A DNA stretch of 64,000 nucleotides. It comes from Flavobacterium macrobrachii (GTDB taxonomy: Bacteria > Bacteroidota > Bacteroidia > Flavobacteriales > Flavobacteriaceae). Within the stretch, counting starts at the first letter, position 1. Every line of letters starts with the position of its first letter. Location of the stretch: positions 45,954 through 109,953 of the forward strand of contig NZ_JACTAC010000003.1 in assembly GCF_014486675.1 (NCBI RefSeq), given 5' to 3'. Made by a program: the position numbers and the translations under genes. Shown here one piece after another: positions 18,939 through 28,572 of the stretch. Below the pieces are notes generated by a model that was not told the DNA's origin, did not search any database, and saw only the letters and a program-made list of their open reading frames with translations.

Positions 18939-19964
18939 TTATTGTGCGTCTTTTTTATCTACAATCAATCGGTTTTCTCTGTTAGCAATTTCCCAAGCAA
19001 TGGCAAATGCATATTTTGTTCTTGTAGTTACAGCATCAAATTCAATTTTATCGACATCATCGGTTGGTTGGTGGTAATCTTCGTGAACGCCACTGAATAA
19101 AAAGACTGATGGGATTCCGTTTTTAGCAAAGTTATAATGGTCAGAACGATAATAGAAACGGTTTTTATCATTCTTATCGTTGTATTTGTAATCCAAAGTT
19201 AATAACCCATGTTTTGTATTAGCATTTTCACAAATATTATACAAATCAGTCGAAAGATAATCGGAACCAATAACATAAACATAATTATTAGAGTCTTTGT
19301 GTAACTCATCACGACGACCAATCATATCGATATTTACATCGGCAACTGTATTTGCAAGTGGAAATAATGGGTTTTCAGAATAATATCTCGAACCGTGTAA
19401 ACCAACCTCTTCGGCAGTTACGTGAAGAATTAAAATAGAACGTCTTGGTCCATTTCCGTCTTCTTTTGCTTTTTGAAAAATACGAGCAATTTCCATTAGA
19501 GCAACCGTTCCAGAACCATCATCGTCAGCACCATTGTAGATTTCACCATTCTTCATGCCAACATGATCATAATGAGCCGAAACTACCACGATTTCATCTT
19601 TTTTATCAGAACCTTCGATGAAAACCCAAATATTTTCAGAATCAGGTAAATTCAGATTTCGTTTTGCGTTTAAAAATGATGCAGGAACAGCTTGATAATA
19701 ATCTTTTGCACCTTTAGGAAACGAAACGTTCATCTTCTTGTATTCATCAATCATATATCGTCCGGCTTTTTTTTGACCTTCGCTTCCCGTATTTCTGCCT
19801 TCCATTTCGTCAGAAGCAATGATTGTTAGATGTTTTTTTAGATTTTCAGTATTAATTTGATTGACATATTTTGCTTCGATTCTATCATAATCAATAGTCT
19901 TTTTAGTTGTAGAACAACTAATGAAAAATGTTAAAGCAAATAAAGGAATGAGTTTTTTTATCAT
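18939..19964 (-). CDS. M28 family zinc aminopeptidase, lipoprotein
   Basis: A di-zinc peptidase of family M28, anchored as a lipoprotein. The ATG at 19964 was chosen over the upstream one at 20021 because it places the signal MIKKLIPLFALTFFISC directly at the start, with Cys as the lipidation site. The metal motifs are SAHYDHVG, NGADDDGSGTVALMEIA, VTAEEVGLHGSR and NIDMIGRRD, and a later YRSDHYNFA supplies the last His. The likely role is removal of amino-terminal residues from peptides outside the inner membrane. Confidence 0.92.
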   Translation of the reverse strand: MIKKLIPLFALTFFISCSTTKKTIDYDRIEAKYVNQINTENLKKHLTIIASDEMEGRNTGSEGQKKAGRYMIDEYKKMNVSFPKGAKDYYQAVPASFLNAKRNLNLPDSENIWVFIEGSDKKDEIVVVSAHYDHVGMKNGEIYNGADDDGSGTVALMEIARIFQKAKEDGNGPRRSILILHVTAEEVGLHGSRYYSENPLFPLANTVADVNIDMIGRRDELHKDSNNYVYVIGSDYLSTDLYNICENANTKHGLLTLDYKYNDKNDKNRFYYRSDHYNFAKNGIPSVFLFSGVHEDYHQPTDDVDKIEFDAVTTRTKYAFAIAWEIANRENRLIVDKKDAQ

Positions 19965-19968
19965 GGTT

Positions 19969-21089
19969 TTAATGTATGTTAATGAATGAATAAGCAGCAA
20001 GTGCAGTAAGTATGAAGCCAAGGATAATCATGTTGATGACAAATATGATTGAACCTTTTATAATTGTTATTAATCTTGATTGACCATAAAAGCGATGATG
20101 AGCAGGAAAAAAATAATATAACATGTAAACGATGACAATCAAATCCAATATTCCAACGATTGACTGAAATAATACATTTTCTCCTGCTAATCCAAAGAAA
20201 TAACTATACAATTCCATAATTAGAGATGCGAGCAAAAGGAACGAAAAGTAGTGTAATGTAAAAATTCCATGATCAAAATAATACCAGCGTTTTTTATCTT
20301 GAAAAAGCCATAAAACAAAGGCAAATAAAGGCATGTAGATAAATAATGCTTTTGGAATGTTCTTGAAGAAAGCATCCTGAAACTTTTCTTTAACTTCTTT
20401 TTGGGTTTTACCTTTTTGGGCAAGAATGAATTTTTTGTTAAGCCAATAATAAAAATCACCTAGCTTGTCTTCTTCTTTTGCAAATTTTTGGATAGAATCC
20501 ATTTCTTCAATCGAAGCATATCCAATATTTACAATAAGTTCTTCATTCCATTTCTTCTTTCTAGATATTTCCATTTCTTTTTGAATAGAATCAACTTCTT
20601 TTTTGTTAAGGAAACCTTTCTTTTCTAAACTTTTTATGAAATTATCAGCTGCGATACTGTCTTTTTTTATTTCAAGAGAATCGATTTTCTTCGCTTCTTT
20701 CATTTTAGCATCGTGATCATAATATTTATTGCCACTAAAATTATTTTTAACATTAACAGTTTCATTATTCTCATTTTCTGGTACAATTGACATGACAAAA
20801 AAAGTAACAAAACTGATGAAAATATACAATCGAATTGGAGCCAAATAAGACATTCTTTTTCCTGACAAATATTCTTTTGTAAGCGATGATGGTTTGAAAA
20901 TTAAGTTTCGTATCGTTTTCCAAAATGAATTTTCATAATGCGTTAAATCTTCAAAGAAATGGACAAATAGTTGAAAAATGTCTTTCGAGTATCGATGTTT
21001 TCTTGACCACAATTGGGACAAAATCTTTGTGCCACTACATGATTACAGTTTAAACAGGTTTTGTCTTCTCGAATAGTATTGTGTGACAT
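19969..21089 (-). pseudogene. DUF3667 membrane protein, frameshifted
   Basis: The N-terminal part (ATG at 21089) has a zinc-ribbon CLNCNHVVAQRFCPNCGQ. It continues after a frame change as FVHFFEDLTHYENSFWKTIRNLIFKP, followed by several membrane segments up to 19969. Both parts belong to one DUF3667 protein of about 370 residues. The break lies in a run of five A at 20974-20978 (T on the coding strand); a sixth base would restore one frame. Nothing else is damaged, so recent mutation or sequencing error is likely. The family function is unknown. Confidence 0.85.
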
Positions 21090-21160
21090 AATTTGGAAAG
21101 TGTTATCAATCGTAAAACTATTAAAATAATTTCTATTTTTGAAGAACAAATTAAACAACT

Positions 21161-21616
21161 ATGCAGTCTACAGCAAAAACACCATCGGAATATGTCGATT
21201 CACTTCCAGATGAACGAAAAAATGTAATTGAAAATATCAGAAAAACGATTTTGGACAATTTGCCAAAAGGTTTTGAAGAAACAATAAGTTATGGAATGTT
21301 AGGCTATGTTGTGCCACATTCTATTTATCCAAGTGGTTACCATTGTGATCCAAAAACACCTTTACCTTTTATATCAGTTGCTTCGCAGAAAAATTTTATT
21401 GCAGTTTATCACATGGGAATTTATGCCGATGAAACGTTGTTAAACTGGTTTGTTGCCGAATATCCAAAGCATTGTAAAACTAAATTAGACATGGGGAAAA
21501 GTTGTATTCGATTTAAAAAGGTGAATGATATTCCATTGGATTTATTAGGTCAATTGGTTACTAAAATGACGGTTCAGGATTGGATTTCGTTGTATGAAAA
21601 AAAATTAAAACGATAA
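21161..21616 (+). CDS. DUF1801 domain protein
   Basis: A 151-residue soluble protein with the YdhG/DUF1801 pattern: ETISYGMLGYVVPHS early, PLPFISVASQKNFIAVYHMG in the middle and GKSCIRFKK near 115. The fold is small and of unknown function, sometimes linked to iron or stress genes. The next gene starts two bases after its stop. Confidence 0.85.
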   Translation: MQSTAKTPSEYVDSLPDERKNVIENIRKTILDNLPKGFEETISYGMLGYVVPHSIYPSGYHCDPKTPLPFISVASQKNFIAVYHMGIYADETLLNWFVAEYPKHCKTKLDMGKSCIRFKKVNDIPLDLLGQLVTKMTVQDWISLYEKKLKR

Positions 21617-21617
21617 G

Positions 21618-22115
21618 ATGATTGAAATTATTGAAGCCAATTTGGAACAACTTGATATAGTTCAGGATATTGCTCAAAAAACTTGGCCAATTGCTTATAA
21701 AGATGTGATTTCATCGGCTCAAATTGAGTACATGCTGGAAATGATGTACAGCAAATCAGCTTTAAAAGAACAGATGGAAGTTAAAAAGCATCATTTTATT
21801 TTGGCAAAAAAAGCAAATGAAGTTTTAGGTTTTGCTTCGTATGAATTTAATTGTAATTCAGTAGGAAAAACAAAATTGCACAAATTATACGTTTTACCCG
21901 AAACACAAAGTAGCGGAATAGGAGTGAAGTTGGTTAACTTTTTATCCGAAAAAGCGAAAGAAAACCATCAGTCGATTATTTTTTTGAATGTAAATAAATA
22001 CAATCCAGCTCAAAATTTTTACAAGAAAATTGGATTTGTTATTGCTTATGAAGAAGTAATCGATATTGGTAATAATTTCATCATGGATGATTTTGTAATG
22101 GAAAAAGAGATATAA
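21618..22115 (+). CDS. GNAT family N-acetyltransferase
   Basis: A 165-residue GNAT protein. Acetyl-CoA binding is shown by LHKLYVLPETQSSGIGVKLVNF (beta4-alpha3 with the Q/RxxGxG/A-like loop) and FLNVNKYNPAQNFYKKIGF near the end. The substrate is unknown. It is coupled to the DUF1801 gene and followed by a strong terminator. Confidence 0.88.
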   Translation: MIEIIEANLEQLDIVQDIAQKTWPIAYKDVISSAQIEYMLEMMYSKSALKEQMEVKKHHFILAKKANEVLGFASYEFNCNSVGKTKLHKLYVLPETQSSGIGVKLVNFLSEKAKENHQSIIFLNVNKYNPAQNFYKKIGFVIAYEEVIDIGNNFIMDDFVMEKEI

Positions 22116-22149
22116 AAAAAGTCTTCACTGCTAAGTGAAGACTTTTTTT
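22114..22149. terminator. Bidirectional terminator
   Basis: AAAAAAAGTCTTCACT pairs with AGTGAAGACTTTTTTT around a GCTA loop, between convergent GNAT and YceI genes. Confidence 0.92.
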
Positions 22150-22163
22150 GTTGTGAAATCTTT

Positions 22164-22703
22164 TTATTTCAATAAAAAATCTAAAATAACATTCACTTTT
22201 TTAGAAACCTTTTTACTAACAACACTAGGTATTTCAATATCAAAATCATCTGTATTTACTAAAAAGTTTGAATCAATTTCTAAGCCAGCTTCTGTTTTTT
22301 TTAATTTAGCTATAATGGAAATATCTTTAGTTTTTCCATGCATTTCTAATTTCCCTTTTATAGTATATTCTTTAAAAGTTGCTCCTACTTTAGTATAGTC
22401 AAAGTTTTCTATCTTTCCTTTGAATGTTGCTTTTGGATATTTATCACTTTCGATATAATTTTCATTAAAATGTTCTTCCATTAAAGCAATCTTAAATCGA
22501 AAACCTTTCGTTAAGGCTAAAGCTGCAATCTCACCATTTTCAGTATTTAAGACACAAGTTACACTCTCGTTTTTAGCTTTTACTTCTTCAAATGCAGGAA
22601 CCGAGGCTTCAAAAGTTACTTTTCCATTTTTGGTTATTAATTTTATTTGAGAATAGCCAATGATACTTGTCAATAAAAGTGTGTAAAGAAATTTTTTTTT
22701 CAT
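22164..22703 (-). CDS. YceI family periplasmic protein
   Basis: A 179-residue secreted protein (signal MKKKFLYTLLLTSIIGYSQ). It has the lipocalin-like YceI pattern: GKVTFEASVP, then FNENYIESDKYPKATFKGKI, then the C-terminal VNTDDFDIEIPSVV. YceI proteins bind isoprenoid or amphiphilic ligands in the periplasm. It is directly downstream of a c-type cytochrome gene, a common neighbour for this family in Bacteroidota. Confidence 0.88.
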   Translation of the reverse strand: MKKKFLYTLLLTSIIGYSQIKLITKNGKVTFEASVPAFEEVKAKNESVTCVLNTENGEIAALALTKGFRFKIALMEEHFNENYIESDKYPKATFKGKIENFDYTKVGATFKEYTIKGKLEMHGKTKDISIIAKLKKTEAGLEIDSNFLVNTDDFDIEIPSVVSKKVSKKVNVILDFLLK

Positions 22704-22715
22704 GATTTATATTTT

Positions 22716-23075
22716 TTATTCATTAAATCCTTCTGAAGCCCAAGTTGATATTTGATCTATTATAGGTTGAGGTAATCTTGTTCCACCACTTGGCATCATG
22801 CTTGGATCGCCTTGATTTCTCGATATTCTATCTAGTAATTCTTGGTTTAAAATTGCATCTTTAACATTTTGATATGTAGTTAAAGGAATTGATGCACCAT
22901 TAGTAGGTATACTACCGTGACAAGAAATGCAATTGTTATCAATAATTGATTTTACAGTATTTGAATAACTGATTTGATCAATATTCGTATTTATCAAATC
23001 TGAAGTACTATCATTAGTACATGAAAAATGCAAAGCAGACAGGAATACTATAATTAATAATGATTTTTTTTTCAT
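22716..23075 (-). CDS. Small c-type cytochrome-like lipoprotein
   Basis: A 119-residue lipoprotein (MKKKSLLIIVFLSALHFSC) with one haem-binding motif CISCH in NNCISCHGSIPTNG. A Met in DPSMMPSGG is a likely axial ligand. Its likely role is a periplasmic or outer-membrane electron carrier. It is translated just before the YceI gene, 12 bases apart. Confidence 0.85.
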   Translation of the reverse strand: MKKKSLLIIVFLSALHFSCTNDSTSDLINTNIDQISYSNTVKSIIDNNCISCHGSIPTNGASIPLTTYQNVKDAILNQELLDRISRNQGDPSMMPSGGTRLPQPIIDQISTWASEGFNE

Positions 23076-23248
23076 AGTTTTTTTATAAATGTATAATTAT
23101 TTTTCAATTATTCAAAAAAACGTAATATAATTACATAAACTTAGTTACGCTTTCTCATATATTTACGTAAAAATTTATTTTTAAGTTTTTAATCCAAAAT
23201 ATAATTAATATCGTATTTAATAAATATTATGCTAATATAAATTAACCT

Positions 23249-23638
23249 ATGAAAAAGAAAATTTTTATTTTATTATTTTTTGTCCTTTTAGTATTTATTA
23301 TAATGTATTTATATGTTTATAAACAGCACAGAAACATAACGGATGAAGTGTCTGCATATAATGTAACAGTTGAAATTTTTGAAAAAGATTTTAAAGAGAA
23401 TGATAGTTTGGCTAATGTTAAATATTTGGACAAAACAATAGAAATTAATGGTAAAATTACTTCTTTGGAAGAAGAAAATAAATCAATTATCATTGATGAA
23501 AAAGTTTATGCAACATTTAGTGAAAATTTTCCAAAAGGATTAACAAAAGGAAAAAATATAAATGTTAAAGGAAGATTTGTTGGTTATGATGATTTGTTAG
23601 AGCAATTTAAACTAGACCAAATTACTATTGAAAATTAA
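23249..23638 (+). CDS. Membrane-anchored OB-fold (tRNA_anti-like) protein
   Basis: A 129-residue protein with an N-terminal membrane segment (KIFILLFFVLLVFIIMYLYVY). The rest is a single OB-like domain (KYLDKTIEINGKITSLEEE ... INVKGRFVGYDDL), as in the tRNA_anti-like group of Bacteroidota. The function is unknown. It is followed 10 bases later by the DUF5777 barrel, so they form one unit. Confidence 0.8.
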   Translation: MKKKIFILLFFVLLVFIIMYLYVYKQHRNITDEVSAYNVTVEIFEKDFKENDSLANVKYLDKTIEINGKITSLEEENKSIIIDEKVYATFSENFPKGLTKGKNINVKGRFVGYDDLLEQFKLDQITIEN

Positions 23639-23648
23639 TTTTATAAAT

Positions 23649-24488
23649 ATGAAAAAGTACTTATTATTATTCTTGTTTCCGGTTTCTTTATTTGCACAAG
23701 ATGATTTGTTAAATGAAATTGATGCAGTTTCAACTGAAAAAAGTAAAGTAGAATCTGCATTTAAAGGTTTGAAAATTGTAAATCTAGAGTCTACAAAACT
23801 TGCTGCAAAAGGAGATTTATATTTTATTGTTGCTCATAGATTTGGTTCAATAAAAGATGGTTTTGAAGGTTTTTATGGTCTTGACAATGCAAATACACAA
23901 ATTAAGTTTGTTTATGGTTTAACAAAATGGTTTACTGTTAGTGGTGCAAGAAGTGAATTAGCATATGATTTTTCAGGTAAAGTTTTAATTAAAAGTCAAG
24001 AAAGAGATGGTTTCCCGTTGGCTATTGTTGCTTTTGGGAGTTTGGGTTTAAACAATACATTAAAAGAAAGTTTATATCCAAAAATGACTTTCGAAAATCG
24101 ATTAATTTATGTTTCACAAATTTTAATTTCTAAGAAATTTTCTGATAATTTGTCCTTGGAATTAGCACCAACTTTTTTTCACGAGAATTTTGTTCTAGAT
24201 GATAATCAAGAAAATAGCCAATTAGCAGTTGGATTAGGTGGAAGATATAAGTTTGCTAAACGATGGTCTTTAAATATTGATTATGCTGCACATTTGAATA
24301 GAGCAAATAACTCTCCTTTTAAAAATCCACTCTCAATCGGTGTTGACATTGAAACTGGTGGACATGTTTTTCAGATGCATTTTAGTAGTTCTCAAGGTAT
24401 TCATGAGGCAGGTTTTTTGGGTAATTCCACAGGTGATTGGACAAAAGGAGATGTTTTCTTTGGATTTAATTTATTGAGAGTTTTTTAA
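23649..24488 (+). CDS. DUF5777 outer-membrane beta-barrel protein
   Basis: A protein of about 279 residues with signal MKKYLLLFLFPVSLFAQ. The ATG at 23649 is preferred over 23628 because it starts the signal directly. The pattern of amphipathic strands and an early LAAKGDLYFIVAHRFGSIKDG fits the DUF5777 barrel family, which is often encoded with haem proteins and YceI. The C-terminal strand ends in Phe, as in barrels. The role is unknown. Confidence 0.8.
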   Translation: MKKYLLLFLFPVSLFAQDDLLNEIDAVSTEKSKVESAFKGLKIVNLESTKLAAKGDLYFIVAHRFGSIKDGFEGFYGLDNANTQIKFVYGLTKWFTVSGARSELAYDFSGKVLIKSQERDGFPLAIVAFGSLGLNNTLKESLYPKMTFENRLIYVSQILISKKFSDNLSLELAPTFFHENFVLDDNQENSQLAVGLGGRYKFAKRWSLNIDYAAHLNRANNSPFKNPLSIGVDIETGGHVFQMHFSSSQGIHEAGFLGNSTGDWTKGDVFFGFNLLRVF

Positions 24489-24504
24489 ACTCTTTTTTTT
24501 ACAT

Positions 24505-24535
24505 AAAAAAAGTCCCGAATTTTTCGGGACTTTTT
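24505..24535. terminator. Bidirectional terminator
   Basis: AAAAAAAGTCCCGAA pairs with TTCGGGACTTTTT, between the convergent DUF5777 and FG-GAP genes. Confidence 0.9.
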
Positions 24536-24551
24536 AGCTTTTTATAATTTG

Positions 24552-27005
24552 TTATTCTTTTATAAACTTTTGAGAATATTCTCTGCTGTATTCATCTTTT
24601 AGTTTTAGAATGTAAGTTCCTTTAGCCAAAGTATCAACATTTACGGTTTTGTTTTCAACTTTAGTTTCTTGAACCATTCTGCCATTTAAGTCATAAATTA
24701 CAGCTGAATTAAATTCAACAGGATTAGTTGTGTTAATATTGATGTTGATGATGTTTTTCACTGGATTTGGATAAACTGTAAATACAAAGCTATCATATGA
24801 ATTGTTTCCTAAGGTTTGTCCTTCTACAACGTTTAACACTTGGTTTGAATTTAAATTTGTAAATGTATCTACAACTCCAGATGGCCATTTGATTATAACT
24901 TGGTCAATTGTTGTTGCTGTACCAAGACCAAAATGAGTGTTTAAAGTACTTCCAAATTCAAATCCTTCACCACTTCTTACTTCTCTAATTTGTTTTCCCC
25001 AAGAACCGTGAATTTCTATTCTTGCTCCAATTCCATTTCTATTACTTGAAATTCCTCTTGTAGTAAGTTTTAGCCAATTATTTCCATTTGGAACAGCATA
25101 TCTAACTGTTCCGCTGTTACTTAAAATATCTAAGAAACCATCGTTATTTAAATCACCAATTGCTCCAACATCAATTCCAGGATAATTAACGGCTTCAAAA
25201 GTATTATTACCTTTATTAAACATAATTTTATTTCCTCCACCCATCATATCAATAAGTCCATCGTTATCAAAATCATAAGCAATATAGTCTCTATTATCTG
25301 AAGCGTCTAAATCTAATCCTGAACCATTTGTGATATTTACAAAAGGCTCTTCAACTTGATTGGTTTTGTCTAAATCATTTCTAAAGAACATGTGTCCAAC
25401 ACTACCATTTGAACCAATTACAATATCCATATCACCATCATTATCAAAATCTGCAACAGCCGATGACCATGATTGAACAGGTGTTACGTTAATTTGAGCT
25501 ATCGCCGAGATGTCTGTGAAAACACCATTACCATCATTTCTATGTAATTCACTTGGTGGACCAGAACATTTAGAAATAAACAAATCTACATCTCCATCAT
25601 TATCATAATCAGTCCATAAAGAAGCATAGTTTCCGCCAGATTGTGTAATACCTAGCATATATGCACCAGGAGTTGTGCCTGATTGGTAATAAGTTAAACC
25701 TTCATTACCGTCATTTAAGTAATAAACATTTGGATCAATATCATGACATGAAAATATGTCCAAATTACCGTCATTATTAAGGTCTACAAAATTTGTTCTT
25801 TGGCAAAAAATATAATCTTCTGGCGTAACATTAGTATAAGCTGTTCCAGTGTTGTTTGATTTCCATAAAGTTAAACCATTACCAGCACCAAGTATTAAAT
25901 CATTATAGCCATCTTTATTGAAGTCACCAGCGGTTATACTCCAAGATGGCATTCTACTTGCACCAGTTACAGGAAAATTGTTTACTGAAAAGTTTCCATT
26001 TGTTCCTTGTACATGAACTTTTAAATTGTTTGCACTTACGCCAACAATATCATCCAAATTATCACCATTCATGTCGACTACACATGTATTATATGTGCTG
26101 TTTACTGTTGAAATAGTTTGTAAGTTGTAGTTTATTGGTCTAAAAATTTCTTGTTCAATTAGTTGAAAATCAAATCCATCTGAACTCCATTGATTATCCC
26201 AAACTATATAATAGGTTGTACCTGATTGAACTTCAAAAGTTTTGACAGATAAGAATGAATTAGTATTTCCAACATTACATTGAAGTATTCCTGAATTGTC
26301 ATCGCTTGTAATACATGTAAATGTTCCAGGACAAGTTCCTGTATAAACACTAAATTTTGTGTTTTTACATATATTTTGTGCTAAATCTGATGTTATAGTA
26401 AGATTGTAGTTACTAGTTGGTGTATATGAATACCATTTTGCAGCAGTTGCATTAGAACATGAAGTTACAATATTATTACCATCTATTGCTGCTACTGAGG
26501 TAATACCAGCAGTTATTACTGTTGCAGAAATACATGGGTTTTCTACAATTGGTGCTTCAGTAAGTCTAAATGAAAAGCCAGTTGAAGTCCATCTATTATC
26601 CCATGCAATATAATATGTATTTCCTTGAGCAACGTCAAATGATGCAGTCGAAGATAAACCAGCACCACTGTCATCATCACCTTCAACACATGTTAAATTT
26701 GCACATGTTCCAGTGTAAACGTGAAATCTAGTATCTCTTAATGGGTTGTTAGCTGGTAAATCAGAAGTTACAGTCACTGTAAAATTTCCTGTAGCTGTGT
26801 AAGCATACCATTTTCCTGAAGGATTATCCTCAGCAGGTACTTGTCCATATTGAGTTTCACAGAGAGGTTGCGGTACTTCTGTTCCATTTACTGCATCAAC
26901 AATATGTGTTCCAGCAATAATTGGTAACGCAGTTGTACAAGTTTGTTGAGCTTTTACAGATTGTAAAGTAAAAAGTAAAAATAAGATAAGTAGTTTTTTA
27001 TTCAT
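24552..27005 (-). CDS. FG-GAP/VCBS repeat protein with T9SS type A sorting domain
   Basis: An 817-residue exported protein. After the signal (LLILFLLFTLQSVKA) come two related beta domains (residues 20-150 and 150-280) sharing TYYIAWDN/TYYIVWDN. FG-GAP-like calcium-binding repeats follow (DFNKDGYNDLILG, DYDNDGDVDLFIS, DFDNDGDMDIVIG, DFDNDGLIDMMGG), then an ASPIC/UnbV domain (GIGARIEIHGSWGKQIREV). The C-terminal T9SS sorting domain has VYPNPVKN and GTYILKL. It is secreted through the type IX system and probably surface attached. It is 15 bases downstream of the di-haem protein gene, so the two are cotranscribed. Confidence 0.93.
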   Translation of the reverse strand: MNKKLLILFLLFTLQSVKAQQTCTTALPIIAGTHIVDAVNGTEVPQPLCETQYGQVPAEDNPSGKWYAYTATGNFTVTVTSDLPANNPLRDTRFHVYTGTCANLTCVEGDDDSGAGLSSTASFDVAQGNTYYIAWDNRWTSTGFSFRLTEAPIVENPCISATVITAGITSVAAIDGNNIVTSCSNATAAKWYSYTPTSNYNLTITSDLAQNICKNTKFSVYTGTCPGTFTCITSDDNSGILQCNVGNTNSFLSVKTFEVQSGTTYYIVWDNQWSSDGFDFQLIEQEIFRPINYNLQTISTVNSTYNTCVVDMNGDNLDDIVGVSANNLKVHVQGTNGNFSVNNFPVTGASRMPSWSITAGDFNKDGYNDLILGAGNGLTLWKSNNTGTAYTNVTPEDYIFCQRTNFVDLNNDGNLDIFSCHDIDPNVYYLNDGNEGLTYYQSGTTPGAYMLGITQSGGNYASLWTDYDNDGDVDLFISKCSGPPSELHRNDGNGVFTDISAIAQINVTPVQSWSSAVADFDNDGDMDIVIGSNGSVGHMFFRNDLDKTNQVEEPFVNITNGSGLDLDASDNRDYIAYDFDNDGLIDMMGGGNKIMFNKGNNTFEAVNYPGIDVGAIGDLNNDGFLDILSNSGTVRYAVPNGNNWLKLTTRGISSNRNGIGARIEIHGSWGKQIREVRSGEGFEFGSTLNTHFGLGTATTIDQVIIKWPSGVVDTFTNLNSNQVLNVVEGQTLGNNSYDSFVFTVYPNPVKNIINININTTNPVEFNSAVIYDLNGRMVQETKVENKTVNVDTLAKGTYILKLKDEYSREYSQKFIKE

Positions 27006-27020
27006 AGGTTATATTATTTA

Positions 27021-28436
27021 TTATTGACAAGGTTCTAGGGTTTCTATCCAAGAACGGATTAGATTAACTCCTTCGGTGTGTATTTCAGATCTACCGTGTA
27101 ATGGCATTCTATATGTTTGGTCATTTGTATTAATTCTGTAAAACAGCATTGATCTATTCGGACTTCCAGGATTAATGATTTTACTTAAGTTTGATGGGAA
27201 TCCTTGCATATCTTCAGTATTGACACATACGCCGAGATTGGTTAAACCTTGGTCTCCTTCAGTTGCCGAAAATAAAAAATTCATAGGTCTGTAACTACAA
27301 TGTCCTTCAGGATTATGACAATGAGCACAGTTGATATCTAAATATGACCTAACTCTATCAACCAATGGTTTTGAGCTATCTTTATAATCAACTGCTGACG
27401 TAATGTTTGAAGGTAAGTTTGAAGAGTCTAAATAACCAACTTCAATCCATTTAGTCAATTGATTTTTTGTTCCTTCAGCAAAAGTAAAATCATTGTTTAG
27501 GTTTTGAGGTTTTATTCCAATTGGTTGAGCCACATTGTTTATTTTATGACAAACAAAACATTCTGTTTCAGATGGAATTCTGTAGTTAGCAACTGTTTTT
27601 GGAGTTCCATTTTCTTGAGTCCATGTAATACTTGTAAAGGAACCACTTAAATCATAGAATGCTTCCGTTTGTTCATCATTCCAAACATACTCGGCAAAAA
27701 TCCAACCGGTAGATTTTCTTATCATTAATCTTGTTTCAATGATTCTTGTAGTATTAGAAGGTAAAACATTTTCATAATAGAAGTTTTTTATTAAGACTGC
27801 TCCAACGGGTAACTCTAGGAGTTTTCCATCACCATTATAAGTTGCTTTACTTCCTTCGGGCATCCAAACAAATCTTTTTTTGAGTGCATAATCTGTAAAC
27901 AAAGTACTTTCAGGTTCTAGTGGTAAAACGTTAAGTGAAGGAATTTGATTTTTTAATAATCCTGCAAAAAACTTATAATCTGAAAGTTTTGGATATGGAA
28001 CTTGTGTTAAATCTAAAACAACTGATGGTACAAGTACTAAAGATACAGTTGCTTCGTTTGAGATATTTCCTTGTGCATCCTTTGCAGTGTATTTTACCAA
28101 AGTTGGTGTTCCTGTGAAATCCATATTTGGTGTGAATGTTATTGAGCCAGTTGTTGTGTCAACAGTCCATGTTCCTTCATTTGAAATCACTAACTTGTCC
28201 AGAGTTCCATTTGCATCTGTGTCACTTCCGCCAACCAAACTTACAGTTGTTGGAACAATTGCATCACCAGATGTGTCATTTAGCAAAATATTTACAGTAA
28301 CAGAAACTAATGTCTCATAATTTGCAACATCATTTGTTGCTACAGGTAGAACATCTTCGTAATCACTATCATCATCTGAACAAGAAATAAAAGTGAGTGA
28401 AGTGATAAGTAGTATCAAAAAATAAATTTTCTTCAT
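27021..28436 (-). CDS. Di-haem c-type lipoprotein of the SO_2930 family with Ig-like domain
   Basis: A lipoprotein of about 471 residues. The ATG at 28436 gives the signal MKKIYFLILLITSLTFISC directly. Residues 35-130 form a cadherin/Ig-like domain (VPTTVSLVGGSDTDANGTL). The catalytic-looking part has two CxxCH motifs, CFVCH and CAHCH (INCAHCHNPEGHCS). The arrangement matches the SO_2930 family of di-haem proteins. Substrate and electron partner are unknown. The fused adhesion-like domain is notable. Confidence 0.85.
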   Translation of the reverse strand: MKKIYFLILLITSLTFISCSDDDSDYEDVLPVATNDVANYETLVSVTVNILLNDTSGDAIVPTTVSLVGGSDTDANGTLDKLVISNEGTWTVDTTTGSITFTPNMDFTGTPTLVKYTAKDAQGNISNEATVSLVLVPSVVLDLTQVPYPKLSDYKFFAGLLKNQIPSLNVLPLEPESTLFTDYALKKRFVWMPEGSKATYNGDGKLLELPVGAVLIKNFYYENVLPSNTTRIIETRLMIRKSTGWIFAEYVWNDEQTEAFYDLSGSFTSITWTQENGTPKTVANYRIPSETECFVCHKINNVAQPIGIKPQNLNNDFTFAEGTKNQLTKWIEVGYLDSSNLPSNITSAVDYKDSSKPLVDRVRSYLDINCAHCHNPEGHCSYRPMNFLFSATEGDQGLTNLGVCVNTEDMQGFPSNLSKIINPGSPNRSMLFYRINTNDQTYRMPLHGRSEIHTEGVNLIRSWIETLEPCQ

Positions 28437-28572
28437 AGTAATTTTAAAAAATCGAACCAAATATAGTAATTTTTTTAAAATAATAAAATCTTTGAAGATA
28501 CAATATTAAAATATAGTTAAAATTGATTAAATTGTAGGTTTTTGAATGTATTTTAAGAGAAATCAATAATTT

